Positions 1 to 10,814 of a stretch of 64,000 nucleotides of DNA are shown here, in pieces. The position numbers and the translations under genes were made by a program. The notes beneath the pieces were generated by a model. It ran no database searches and was not told where the DNA came from. It saw only the letters and a program-made list of their open reading frames with translations. Position 1 is the stretch's first letter. Each line of letters starts with the position of its first letter. Location of the stretch: NCBI RefSeq assembly GCF_020360975.1, contig NW_025408667.1:4836001-4900000 (forward strand), given 5' to 3'. The DNA comes from Hirsutella rhossiliensis. Its lineage: Eukaryota; Ascomycota; Sordariomycetes; Hypocreales; Ophiocordycipitaceae.

Positions 1-620
1 AGAGCGGAGGGGGAAGAACCTACTTAAGGATAAGCCCTTAGCGCTTTAAGGCGCGGAGGTTATCGTAGGCGGCTATAGTAGCGGTAAGGCTCTTCTTAGT
101 AGCCCCCTATACCTACTTATATATACTAGCTTTTTAAGCTAACGCTATAGCGAGTAAGATAGGAGGCGCCGCCTTATAAGCGCGGCCGGTATATATATAC
201 TAGTAATAACTACCGCCGCCGCGGCGCTTAACTTAGTTAGTATAAGGGAGCTCTTATAACGTTTACTATATATAGGGGGCTGCTTAAGCGGCTTTAGCCT
301 AGACCTAGCGCTTATACTTTAAAAGGTTAGTAGAAGACGTTTATTACACTTACTTAACTATAGACTTATAGGGGTAGTAGAGATAGAGGCGGGGGCTAAG
401 GGGCTAGGCGTTATAGGTAGCGGCGAGGATAGCGTCGTTACCTTAAAGGGCGATATAAAGGTAGCTAGCGTAGTAGAGGTAGTAGCGGCGGCGGTAGGCG
501 CGGTAGTAGGGGTATAAGTAAGAGTAGTAGTAGCGGTAGAGCCGTTATTAACTATACTTAGTATAGCGTCGATAAATAACTTTATATACTCTAAGAAAGA
601 GGAGGTAAGGGTAGGGAAAG
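1..620 (-). pseudogene. Antisense Ser/Thr/Pro/Ala-rich frame of H1 (partial)
   Basis: Read on the minus strand from about 620 down to 1, one frame stays open apart from a few TAA/TAG codons that fit mutated Gln codons. It gives a Thr/Ala/Pro-rich stretch (short runs of T and A), then a basic segment with an RRRL-type motif, matching the frame in H2 at 43370-44310. Differences from H2 include non-RIP substitutions, yet the frame persists in both. It runs opposite to pol. The complementary strand is also fairly open, because RIP hits both strands, so the coding strand is inferred from amino-acid composition. Function unknown. Confidence 0.5.
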
Positions 621-870
621 TAGATATATCTATTATAGAAGTTAGTATTATAGATTATAGCCTCTTACTTTATAAAGTAAGGGAACTTACTAGTTAAAGT
701 TATTATTTTTATTATTATTTTTATTAGGGCTATTATTACTATTATACTTATTACTATAAGTATATATTAATAGAGCGGCCTATATAGCTAGGAATAAACT
801 AATGCTTTAGATAAAGTAAAACTTACTTATTACTACTACTACTATAGTTAAAGAAAGAAAAGAAGAAAGA

Positions 871-888
871 AAAGGAGGAAAGGGGGGA
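871..888 (+). other. Polypurine tract of H1
   Basis: An uninterrupted purine run (aaaggaggaaagggggga) lies directly before the LTR start TATTAC, where a plus-strand primer for reverse transcription is expected. It fixes the plus orientation of H1. Confidence 0.8.
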
Positions 889-1391
889 TATTACTTTATA
901 TACCCTTTAGTAGAAGAAGCTACCTAAGGCTAAGGGAATAAGTAACTTAAGGCTTACGTAGGTCTAAGCTAGCCGCTAGCTACTTAGGGGTATATATAAT
1001 AAGTTACGCCCTTATTTAAATAGCTAGCCGGCCGATAAGTATAGAGCTAGGTTCTAGCTACCTAAGCTAATAAACGTAGGGATAATAAGGCTAGTAGGGC
1101 TAGCACGATTAATAGGAAAGGGTAAGGTAGAGCTAGCGGTATAAGCCTAATAGTATAAAAGCCGTTAATAAGGTAGCGCCGCGCTACGCTTAAGAGAGGG
1201 TATTATATAAGAGTCTTTAACTATTATAAGTTATAAGCTTAGGCTATAGCCTAAGCTATATAGTTATATATAAAGGGCTAGATCCTATATATATATATAT
1301 AAGCTAGCTATATATAAAAGAGCTATATACAGCTTATTAATATTATCTTATAAATAGTATATATATATATACTTTTACTTACTTTATAATA
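889..1391 (+). repeat. LTR of H1 (503 bp)
   Basis: Starts TATTACTTTATA and ends CTTACTTTATAATA; the ends fit an ancestral TG...CA after RIP. The matching copy in H2 (42647-43149) is also 503 bp, and a truncated inverted copy lies at 1779-2081. It contains TA-rich tracts around 1290-1370. Confidence 0.8.
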
Positions 1392-1778
1392 AATACTCCT
1401 TAGCTATTAATATCCCTTTTATATATAAGAGGAATAAAATAAAGCTAATAAGAGACCTTTAAAGTACCCTTATTACTAGGTTTATAAGGACTAGACTTAC
1501 CCTTTAAAAGCTAGCTAGATCTTCCTTTTAATAAGGAAGTAGTTTAATTAGCTTATAAGAGCTTTAAAGAAGTTTAAGTCTCTTAAGACTCTTATTAGCT
1601 ATTCTTTTAATATAAAATTAAAGGCGCTCTATATATTTAATAAGAGGGTAGCTTTTTAAGCTTATATTAGTAAGAAAGGTATATAAAAGAGACCTCTTAA
1701 ACTTACTAGTAATATAAAAGTAGCTTAAAAAATACCTTTTTAAAGACTAGTTTTTCTAAGCTTAGTAAGACTACTTAG
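1392..1778 (+). mobile_element. Fragment of copia pol (B/E/F family)
   Basis: About 1660-1775 reads as a degraded version of the copia segment just upstream of the reverse transcriptase. The frame holding the VYKRDL-like motif in F (about 37670-37780) is recognisable here as YIKE-type residues with stops. The first part (1392-1640) aligns only weakly and may be a more diverged portion. It is bounded on both sides by H-family LTR ends facing each other, so it seems to be the host copy into which H elements inserted. Confidence 0.55.
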
Positions 1779-2081
1779 TATTATAAAGTAAGTAAAGGTA
1801 TATATATAAGTACTATTTATAAGATAATATTAATAAGCTATATAAAGCTCTTTTATATATAGCTTAAGCTATAGTCTAAGCTTATAACTTATAATAATTA
1901 AAGACTTTTATATAATACCCTCTTTTTAAGTTAGTATAGCGCTACCTTATTAATAGCTTTTATATAATTAAGCCTTAAGCCTTTTATACTACTAGCTTTA
2001 CCTTACCCTTTTTTATTAATTATATTAGTCTTACTAGCTTTATTATCCCTATACTTATTAACTTAGGTAGCTAGTACTTAG
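1779..2081 (-). repeat. H3: truncated H-family LTR, inverted relative to H1
   Basis: Begins with TATTATAAAGTAAGTAAAGG, the reverse complement of the H LTR 3' end, and follows the H2 LTR for about 300 bases until a gypsy LTR interrupts it at 2082. Together with 1089-1391 it makes a long inverted repeat around the copia fragment. The missing remainder of H3 is not seen elsewhere in the window. Confidence 0.75.
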
Positions 2082-2101
2082 TTTAATAAGGATAAGGGTA
2101 T
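2082..2101 (-). repeat. First piece of the LTR of gypsy C, with left TSD of A
   Basis: These 20 bases match the reverse complement of the 3' end of the A/G-type LTR. The LTR continues at 13730. GTAT at 2098-2101 is repeated at 13730-13733, so element A inserted here with a 4-bp duplication. This is one of the cleanest nesting proofs in the window. Confidence 0.85.
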
Positions 2102-2477
2102 TTTAATAGGTAAGATCGTACCCTTATAAATATTAGCTTATTAAAGGGATAAGACCCCTAGCACTCCCCTTCTAACTTACTTCTAAGTATACTTAAAGGC
2201 GTTATAAAGACCTTAATTATCTAATTAAGTATCTTCCTTAATTATAGTTAATTTAAATTTTATTTTTCCCTTTTAAAGTAAATGGTATTAGTTACGCGAC
2301 TTTAATAAAGATAAAGAAGTATAGAGTAAAGAAAATCTCTAAGACTTATATTTATAACCTAAGGCCCTTAAAGCTATATATAAAACCAATAATTAGATAA
2401 TTATATAGTTAATTACTCTATTAATCCTTAGCTATATACTACGCGTGCTTTAAGTATATACCCTTATCCCTATTAAA
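2102..2477 (+). repeat. 5' LTR of A (376 bp)
   Basis: Starts TTTAATAGG and ends CCTATTAAA, the RIP-altered form of the inverted ends TTTAACGGG/CCCGTTAAA seen in G. It contains a TATA-like CTATATATA about 110 bp before its end. The 3' LTR at 13354-13729 has the same length. Confidence 0.9.
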
Positions 2478-2559
2478 ACTAGTTTCTAGGGCGTAAACTT
2501 ATTATTCCGTTCTATTTATATAGTAATAAGTAGCTTTATAAAGCTAAGAAAATTTAAAG

Positions 2560-5500
2560 GACGATAGTACTATTTAGAAAAAATAAAATCTAGAGATTTA
2601 ATAATTAAAGTAGTAACTACCTTAATAGATAGAGTTAGGGACCTAATAAGGCGATAGACTTACTAGGAAATAAATAATTAAATAATACCTTTACTAGTAG
2701 TAAAGGAAAAGTAATAAGCTAATACTAAAAAACCCTAAGCTCTTATTATTAGCCCTACGACCCCTAATACTAGTAACTTAGTTAAAAAACTATAATCCTT
2801 ATATAATACTTTAAAAGATATAAATAACGACGATAGCGTAATCTAGACCGTTTTAGAACCTTACTAAGACCTCTTACTTATATATATACTAATAATACTA
2901 ATATAGGTACTAATAAGAGATACCTTAATAACCTTAACTTTAGCTCTCCTCTATATAGTAGCTTATAGAGAATATTTACCTCCCGCTAATAAATAAGAAA
3001 GTAAGTAATAAGATAGTTATAATAAGATATCCTTTAACTCTAAAAACTCTAAGTCTAAATTTTATAACCTCGTAATCTATAAGTATACTATATCTAGAAA
3101 CGCTAGCTATTAAGAGGGATTATCTAATCCTACTACTAGCAATATAAAGAAAATTAAGGTAGATATTAATAAGATTACTAATATACTTAGAGATATACTT
3201 ACTAGAAGCTAAGATAACCTTATAGAAAGACTTTATTAACCTTAACTCTTACCTATTAGTAAATTTAATAGTAAAAATATAACTAAATTCCTTAAGAAGT
3301 TTAAATAGGAGATATATATTAACTATATCTATAATAAGGATAAAATAGACTAGCTTAAAGTCTATATCTTATTTATATAAGCCCCTACTATTAAAATTCT
3401 TATAGATAGACTTACTTAGAAAGAAGTAAAGAAGAGACTCCTTTAATACTACTATATATATAATATTAAATAACTAGAAACTACTAACAACCGCTTCGAC
3501 TATTATAATACTAAAAAGCTTAAGACTATTACGAAAGTTATAGAATAGCTTAGTCTCTACTTATACTTATAGGGTAAGGTATAACTTAATAGCTAGGAAG
3601 AATCTATAGTTTAGTTATACTTTATCTACTATATAATACTAAAGGAGCTTATTATTAACGTTATAAAGAAAAATAAGAAGATATCTAAAGTTATCTTAAA
3701 ACTCCTATATAAAAGCCTTATCTATATAATTAATAACTATTTAGTACCTTACTAGGACGTTAAGCGATAAGATATAGTATCTAAAGTCTATAATTAAAAG
3801 CTTAAGAACTTAAAGAAAGACTAGCTCTTTAAGGAAATTAATAAAGTAATAAAGGAAGCTAAATCTAACGAGGGTAAAGAAAAACTTCCTAAAGAATTAA
3901 AGAAAATAGATAAGAAACCTAGATAGCCTATAAAAGAGATCTTAGACTTAATAAAAGCCTTTAAAGATATAAAGATTAACCTTACTCGCTAGTAAGAGTA
4001 GATATTTAACTAGCTTAATAGGGAATAAAGACGAATTAATAGTAAAGGCTACTCTTTAAGTTATAGATAAGGAGGTAGCGTAAATACTATTAGATTTTAC
4101 TACCTATCTAATTAATATATATAGTTTTAGGTTAATACTTTTAACTAGCTTAGGAGATACTTTTATTATAGTAAAGAAGGATACTACCCTAATAAGTATA
4201 AGGTATACTCTTAGGACTATAAGATTAGATTTATAATATATAAAGTAGTAAATAGGACTCTTTACCTTAAAAGAAAAGATAATAAAAGCATAATTCCCTT
4301 AGTACTAACTAATAGGTTTTCTTAAATAAGTATATATATTTAAAGGCTTATTATATATTAAGTAGATATATAGCTAGATTCCTTTATATTACTACTTATA
4401 AAATAAGTTAAAGCTATAATTATACTATCCTACTTAAATTAAGCTATTAGTAAAAGAGAATCTAGTTTCCTAAACTAGTTTTAGAGATATAAAAGCCTAT
4501 ATAAGTAGAAGCTAAGGAATCTAAAAGTAAGCGATATAAAAAAAGAAGTAAGAAGGATATTAGTTATTATAATTATAAATAATATATAATAAAGCGATAT
4601 ATATAATTAGATAATCTATATAACTATAATAAGGATTAATAATTATAAGGGGAAAAGATAAAGAGTTAAAGAGGACGTAGAGGAAATTAAGATAACGAGA
4701 ATAGTAAAAACTAGCTTAAAGATTATCCCTATATACTATAGATATAGAGTAGATCTAGATAAGAAGTTTAATAGACTTATAGATAAAATCGTTAAAGAAA
4801 TTATATATAAAAGAATCCCGATCCCTTTAAATTACCTAATTAACTTTATTTCCTAACTAAGTAAGAGACTTAGTATAAGATATATAGATATAGCCTAAGG
4901 TATAGAAAACACTAAATTCTAGACCTTAGAAAGAGTAGAGAGTAATCTAAGACCTTATAGAGCTATAATAATAGTTACGAAAGTAGCTAAAGATTATATA
5001 GAGAGTAGTTTACTCCTCCTTAAATATCTATAAGGAAAACTTATAGTAGCTTTAGTATAAGTTAAAGAATAAGATAAAGAATACTAGGTCGAACCGATTA
5101 AGCTTACTTACCTGACTTATAAAGAATCGGATTATAAGTACTTTAAAGTCTAATAAGTACTAAAGAAAGTTAGGTTTATAACTAATATAATTAGCGTAAC
5201 GTAACTAGCCTAAGGACTATTTAATTAATAAACTTTAGAGGTAATAAGACTAGAGAAAGACGAATTTATTATATAGGAAGTAGTACTCTCGATAAGATAC
5301 TAAGAAATAACTCTAGAGGACCTTATAGTAATTCCTATAATATATATAAATATAGTCCTTATACCTTTCCGCTCGCTTAAGTATATATAAGACCTACCTC
5401 GTATTTAGGTATAGCTTAATAGCTAGAAAGCTAAAGTTCTAAGCGCTTTAATCGATACTAGGTCTAAAGGAAACCTTATTACTAAAAGATATATAAATAT

Positions 5501-6310
5501 ATATAGGCTTAAAATCCTATTAATAAGAGTATTAACGACGGCGTATATTAGGTCCCCTATAGATATAGTTAAGGAGGTAGAGACTAATCTCTATCTAAGT
5601 ATAGCTTAGATACTAATCCGTCTTTATATTACGCTAGATAGAGTCTTAGTCCCCTTTATCTTAAGCATACTATTTATTAGAGCCGCGTATATATTATTTA
5701 ATCTTTCCTTAAGGAACGGCGATATATAGGTTAAATATTAGATCGGTATTATTTAGGTAGTTACGTTAGCGGTAAGAGCTATTAGATAGGAGCTTTTAAA
5801 CGAGGTTAATATAGTAAAATCCTTTTAGGCTATAACTTTAATAGTTAATAAAGATATATATAAAAGACTAAAGCTTAAGGAGGCTATATAGGAAATAGCT
5901 ATCTAGCTTATAAGAAATTTTATTTAGGCTTTAGTAATAAAAGTTAAAGAAGATAACCTAGGAGCTACCTAATAATTATAAAGAGAACCCCTTATAGATA
6001 CCTTAATAGCTAAGATTCTCTTACTAAGAGGTAAGATCCTTAGTTATAGAGGGGGTGCTAACTAAGTCCTTAACCTAGCCTACGCTAGTATAAACGAGCC
6101 CTTAATAGTACTAGTATAATAGTAATTAATTCTAGATAAAGGAGATAAAGCGATTCTAGCTATTAGATCTAAGATAGTAAAAGAGATTATTAAAGTTATA
6201 GTTATAAAGGCTATAAGAGAATTTAAGAAAAATTTTATTAGAGCTAGAAAGGAGTTTAGAAAGATCTAGAAGGTTAAAGTTAAGATAAGGAGGAAACGAC
6301 CTATTAATAT
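2560..6310 (+). pseudogene. Gag-protease relic of gypsy A
   Basis: One frame can be followed across the region, with stops almost only TAA/TAG at Gln or Trp positions. Gag (about 2600-4010) has the lysine-rich, Ile/Leu-rich character of a retrotransposon capsid. A protease-like segment starts at 5445 (A-L-I-D-T-R-S-K-G-N, where D-T/S-G is expected). At about 6310 the frame jumps directly to sequence that in G lies beyond RNase H. No start codon can be placed because ATG has mostly become ATA. Confidence 0.75.
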
Positions 6311-8040
6311 ATTAAATAAGGAAGTAGAAGGCGATATTAAAGAATTTATAGACTTTTACTTAAACGTAGTATAAGAGACTAAGCTATAAGGAGACTACTT
6401 AAAGGAATTAAGGACGATTATAGACTTCCTTTAAACGTTAAAACGGCCGGAGGGCCTTTCTAAATAAGACTATAGGAAGCTATATTTAAAAAGTCTAAAT
6501 TTCTACGTTAAAGATTAAAAGCTTTAGTAACTCCTTAGGAAGGAAGAAAGGGGACCTATATTAATCGTAGACGACCTAAAAGAACGAAAAAGGATTATCT
6601 TAAAGTACTACGCGTAAATAGGATATAAAGGATAATAAGTTATATATACGTTCGTAAAGAATAAGTATTAGTAAGCTAGCCTTTAAAACTATATTTATAG
6701 CGTAATCTCTTCCTATAAAGAATACTAATACTTTACGACTAAGAGACCCTAGGAAGTTATAACCGCGACTACGCCTAGCTACCTTATAAGTAAGATTTAC
6801 TTTAATAGCTAGTATATACTATCTAATTATAGGTATTTATACTTTATAAAAGTATAAGACGACCTTACTAAATAAGTAAAAGTAACCCTAGTTAAAGAAA
6901 TTACTATAGGAGCTATAACTAAATTTATACTCTTTATTATTTATAGGTATAGCGTAATACTATACGCTATAATTAATAAAGGGCCCGAAATAAAGAAAGA
7001 CTTTAAGTATATCCTAGAGGATATAGGCGTTAAAGTTATTCAAACTTCGGTATATAATTTAAAAGCAAACGCGGTAGTAAAATAAGGGCACTAAAGGTTA
7101 ATAATAGCACTTATAAAAATAGCAAAGAAAAAGGGTAAGTAGATTAGATACCTTAACTAAGTAATCCTTATAGACTAAATAGTGGTTAGAGAGTCTTATA
7201 GAATATTAGCTTTCTACCTACTATATAGATAAGAACTAGTACTACCTCTTAAGGTAGAATACCCGACTTAGCGACTATTTAACTAGGATAAAGTAAAGAT
7301 AAAAGAAGAATTATTTAAAGTATAAGTATAAGTTTTAGAAAGGAAAGAGAAAGATATAAAAGAAGCTAAGAAAAGAGTAATAAGATATTAAAATCGATTA
7401 ATAGAAAAGATAGATAAAGCTAATAAGTATACGATAAGGAAAGAAAGCCTATAACCTAGAGACCTTATCTTACTATTCGACGTAAGACGATTAAATAATC
7501 TAGGGAGGTAAGCTAAGTATTAGATAAGGTAGAACGGTCCCTTTTAGGTAGTATCGCGCTTAGAGTAGTCTAGGGCGTATAAGATTAAGACTTTAGATAG
7601 AATTATACCTAATAAGATAATCCTAAGAGAGTATCTAAAGAAGTTTAAAAAGGATAAGAAAGGTTACTAGTACTTTACTAAGGACGACTAGTTACTCTAA
7701 GATAAGATTACTCTTAATAAGAGAAAGAAGGAAGAAATAATAAATAAAGTAGATAATTTACTACTCTTACTAAGTAAAGAAGCTTTAGATTAAATAGTAC
7801 TATAGTTATAATAACTCCTTAACGAACCTTAGAAGGATTAAAGCTAAGAAGAGGAAGAAGAGTAACTATAGATACCTAAGAAAGGCCTAAGGTATATAAT
7901 CGAGGTTCGGCTACTATAACTTAGTAAAGTAAAAAAGGACCTTTATATAAGAGCCTTAAAAACGCTAATTTAATAAGAAAAGGAGGAGGTAAAAAGGAGC
8001 TAGGGAGGAAAAGGCAGTAAAGATAAAAATCTATAACTAT
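6311..8040 (+). pseudogene. Integrase relic and acidic tail of gypsy A
   Basis: The N-terminal zinc-binding region (about 6600-6760) shows Y where the HHCC His/Cys are expected (YYAQIGYKG...). The catalytic core covers about 6790-7250. The region holding the last acidic residue reads NLKANAVVK, with Lys where integrases have Glu, as GAA to AAA mutation would give. A C-terminal segment around 7500-7660 (NGPFQVV...) resembles the GPY/F module. A Lys/Glu-rich tail continues to about 8040. No chromodomain is recognised here, unlike H2. Confidence 0.75.
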
Positions 8041-8369
8041 TATAAAAAGTACGCTAGAACCTAACTAGTAACTAGAGCACCGTCTAACTATCTAATTAAA
8101 GGATAACTATAGTAGCTAAGATATTTACGAGCGCTTTACCGACTACCTTATTATTTTAAATTTTCTACTTAAAGCTCCCTAACTAAATAAAGATAATATT
8201 TCCTACCTTTCCCTAATAATAACCTACCCTTTACTACCTTAAAGAAGATAAATAGAGATATAATTAAATAATAAAGTAAGAAAACAAATATTCTTACTAC
8301 CTACCTCCTTTAAAAATAAGACTTTTTACTTTATAGATAGGGATATTTATTCTTTATTATAAAGGGGGA
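8041..8369. other. Pyrimidine-rich spacer after integrase in A
   Basis: No frame can be supported on either strand. It separates the end of the integrase tail from the accessory block and is conserved at the same place in G (about 56400-56700). Confidence 0.5.
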
Positions 8370-9075
8370 GACCTACTATAGTAAAAATAAACGCGCTTAT
8401 AAGATAAATTTTAATATATTTTCGACTTACTAAATTAAATATATATAACTTTAAGAGAAAAGCTTTTACCGCTAAAAATAGCGACTAAGTAAGACTACCT
8501 ACTCTTAGTAAACTTACTATAGACTACTATAAAGCGAACTTAAAGACTATCTAATTATTACTTAAAAGAGAGCTTATTAAACTTATATAATCTCTTTTTA
8601 AGTAAAACGGGCGTAAGGTTAATTTCCTCCCCTTCCTCTAAATCCTTAGTAGGACTAAAGGGATTAAGGATATTATAAAGAAGATAAGGGGCGGTCTTAT
8701 TACTAATATACTTATTATAAAGTTTATTAATCTTAAGGTTAGTATAGAAATTATAACTATATATATAGTTAGTGAATCTATTAAGGTCGTAAGTAGCTTT
8801 ATAGTATTTAGGAAAGTACCGCTATTTATAAATAAGCGCTTTAGTTAAATCTTAGATATAGTTAGCGTAAGAGCTACTACTAGTACTTAAAAGAGAGATA
8901 TACTTATAAAAAGGAAATATAATATACTTATAAGCAAAAGTTATAATTATTTAATAAGTTTAAATATACCCTTAATAAAAGTAAGGATTATAAGTTCTAT
9001 ATAAAGTAATTAGGACTACTTAAGAGTATTCTTACTACCTTAAACTAAGCTAAGCTAAGAAATATCTATATAAAT
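8370..9075 (-). pseudogene. Antisense accessory frame of gypsy A
   Basis: On the minus strand a frame of about 230 codons runs from about 9070 to 8370, with the same residues as G (57410-56720). A shared core reads ATYDLNRF, then YSYNFYTNL, then APYLLYNILNPFSPTKDLEE. Stops are TAA/TAG at likely Gln/Trp codons. The reading is more protein-like than the plus strand here. It is opposite to pol and divergent from X1. I do not recognise the family. Confidence 0.5.
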
Positions 9076-9097
9076 AAGCGATTTCTATAAGGATATA

Positions 9098-9898
9098 TAG
9101 AGGAAGCCTTTAAAAGTTATCGGCCACGCTAAATTAGACCCTATAAGGAAAAAGAAAGTAGTAACTAAATTACTATAGCACCGTTCCTAGCTTATACCTA
9201 ATCTAGCCTGCCCTCGCGATATTCGTTGCCGCCCTTAAGTTTAATTATTTTCTATATATAACGAGGGATTCGTTTAATCTAAGCCTATATCTTCTCTTAC
9301 GGTAGCTCCTTAAGATACTAGGCTAGTCGTTCTTTTCGTATCTTCTTCGTTAAGCCTAGCTTCCTCGTAGGCTTCGTCTTCCGGAAGCTTACTAAGCGGA
9401 GGACTCGCTATATAGTCGTTGCTAAGACCGGGTGCCATACTAAGCTTAGCTCGCTAGCAATATTAGCGTAGTTTTTTTCCCTTCCGTATCTATCGCGGCG
9501 AACCTTCGTAAGAACCTTATCTTAGATTATAGGCTGCTTAGAAGGACGGCTAGAACGGGGGGCATCTTAGAGCCACTCGTCTTAAAGGGTCAAGGGCGGC
9601 GTATCTAGCTTAAAGCCGCGTTAAAGAGCTCGTATATAGATACATTTAACTGTTCTAAGAGGCACGCTAGTTAAGGCAGTAACTTTAGTAGCCGATTTCC
9701 CGCCGCCTCGAAGCACTATAATAAGGGCTCGAGTCGCGATATCTATTTTTCGCCTTATTATTATCGGGAATATTAAGAAAGGCGGAGGGGCGGCTACTAT
9801 ATAAAATCGCGTGCGGGGCACTCTATTTACTTTGCTACTTCCTTTTTCCTTATAGGGTCTAATTTAACGTGGCCGATAACTTTTAAAGGCTGCCTCTA
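9098..9898 (-). mobile_element. Tc1/mariner-type element, 801 bp, internally deleted
   Basis: Ends are TAGAGGAAGCC and GGCTGCCTCTA, with about 62-bp terminal inverted repeats (9098 to about 9160, and about 9837-9898). It is flanked by TA at 9096-9097 and 9899-9900. G has the empty site (GGATATAGGTTAC, about 57440), which proves insertion. It is less RIP-mutated than the gypsy around it, and the long GC-richer interior keeps CpA and TpG. It lies in the spacer between the antisense frame and X1. Confidence 0.9.
9205..9821 (-). pseudogene. Tc1-like transposase remnant: DNA-binding part joined to C-terminal tail
   Basis: From ATG at 9821 a 66-codon open stretch (MPRTRF...) ends at TAA. The same frame continues through stops with PPLTL, DEWL, RPSKQPII and KVRRDRYGREKNYA, then RVLRL and RKTKPTRKLGLTKK. 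These fit the paired helix-turn-helix DNA-binding region of Tc1/mariner transposases. The frame then goes straight to a tail (IKRIPRYI, GGNEYREG), similar to the C terminus of fungal Tc1-like transposases. The whole DDE catalytic core is missing, so it cannot be autonomous. Confidence 0.8.
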
Positions 9899-9994
9899 TA
9901 GGTTACTAGCCGACGTTTATAATAAAGAGTATAAAAGATAATTTAATTATATTAACTTAGTATACTCTTAAGAAAGTAAGAGAAAGGAGAGCGA

Positions 9995-10570
9995 CCGTGC
10001 GCTTTAATCCTAACGATATTAAGAGCTTTTAATAGAACCTATAACTAAAAGGCAATTTCTATATAAATTAGAAACCTTTAGTAACCGATATTATTTCTCC
10101 TATAGACCTAGGTCTTAAAGTAACTATAAATCTATAGAAAAAGATAGTTAAAATAAGCTAAGTAAGATTAAATAAGTTAGATAGTTATTACTTAAAAGTA
10201 CTTTATATAAAGAGGAAAGACCTTAGTATAATAATTCTAAGTAAGAAAAATAGTAGTAATAAGGGAAGGTCGTAAAAGAGTAGTTAAAAAGATGTTAACG
10301 ATATTTAGTAGCTCTTTAGTTTTAAGTTTAGCGGTCTTATAAGATATAATAAGGAAGAAGAGGTAGTTATAAAAGGAGAAGATAAGAGGTAGCGGTCTAG
10401 AAAAATAAGAAAAGAGGAAGAAGAAGAATAAAAAAAGTAAAGAGGAAAAGAAAAGGGCGGAGATTAAATAGCTCCTTAATCGATAACTAGTAAAAGAAGC
10501 TATTTAAGCGTAACCCTTAAATACGCCCGAGACCTTACCGCTATAAAGGCTAGCTAAAGTAACTAATAAC
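9995..10570 (+). pseudogene. X1: small basic accessory frame of gypsy A
   Basis: A plus-strand frame of about 190 codons after the Tc1 insertion, collinear with 57530-58120 in G. Both copies read SFQQ(D/N)LQLKGNFY-like, then IDLGLKVTI, YLKVLYIKRKDLS and QQLFSFKFSGLI (Q positions are mostly TAA/TAG). The C terminus is a highly charged Lys/Arg/Glu tail suggesting a nucleic-acid-binding or coiled-coil end. I do not recognise a family. Confidence 0.5.
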
Positions 10571-10594
10571 CGTGCGCTTTAATAACTATTTATT

Positions 10595-10812
10595 CCTCTT
10601 ACTATACCCTCCTTCTTCCTTCCTTCTTCTTCCTTCTATATATATATATACTTTATACGCTTCCTTACTTATAACGATCCCCTTTATTAATATAACTCCT
10701 ATATATATATATAATACCCTCTTAGCCTTTTAGCGTTATAACTTAAAACTACTTACCTTAACTATCTAATCTTAGCTTCTCCCTCTCTTTCGCTTACTTT
10801 ACCTTTTTATAA
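10595..10812 (+). promoter_or_regulatory. CT-rich / (TA)n promoter-like spacer before X2 in A
   Basis: Pyrimidine tracts (CCTTCTTCCTTCC type) are followed by short TA repeats (about 10639-10650 and 10700-10712) and further CT-rich sequence just before the X2 frame. The arrangement is kept in G (58150-58380). CT-rich stretches with TATA sequence upstream of an ORF are common in fungal promoters. That it drives X2 is inference. Confidence 0.4.
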
Positions 10813-10814
10813 GA

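Larger units (their letters stand above)
1..1391 (+). mobile_element. H1: 3' end of a chromovirus-like Ty3/gypsy element
   Basis: This block is the reverse complement of 42647 to about 44040, where the same family (H2) is better preserved with its integrase and chromodomain. Only the part downstream of pol is in the window; the rest lies to the left. It has, in order, an antisense open frame, a TA-rich spacer, a polypurine tract and a 503-bp LTR. The element ends at TATAATA, next to copia sequence. CpA and TpG are almost absent, so it is an old RIP-mutated copy. Orientation is inferred from the polypurine tract and from the pol orientation of H2. Confidence 0.8.
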
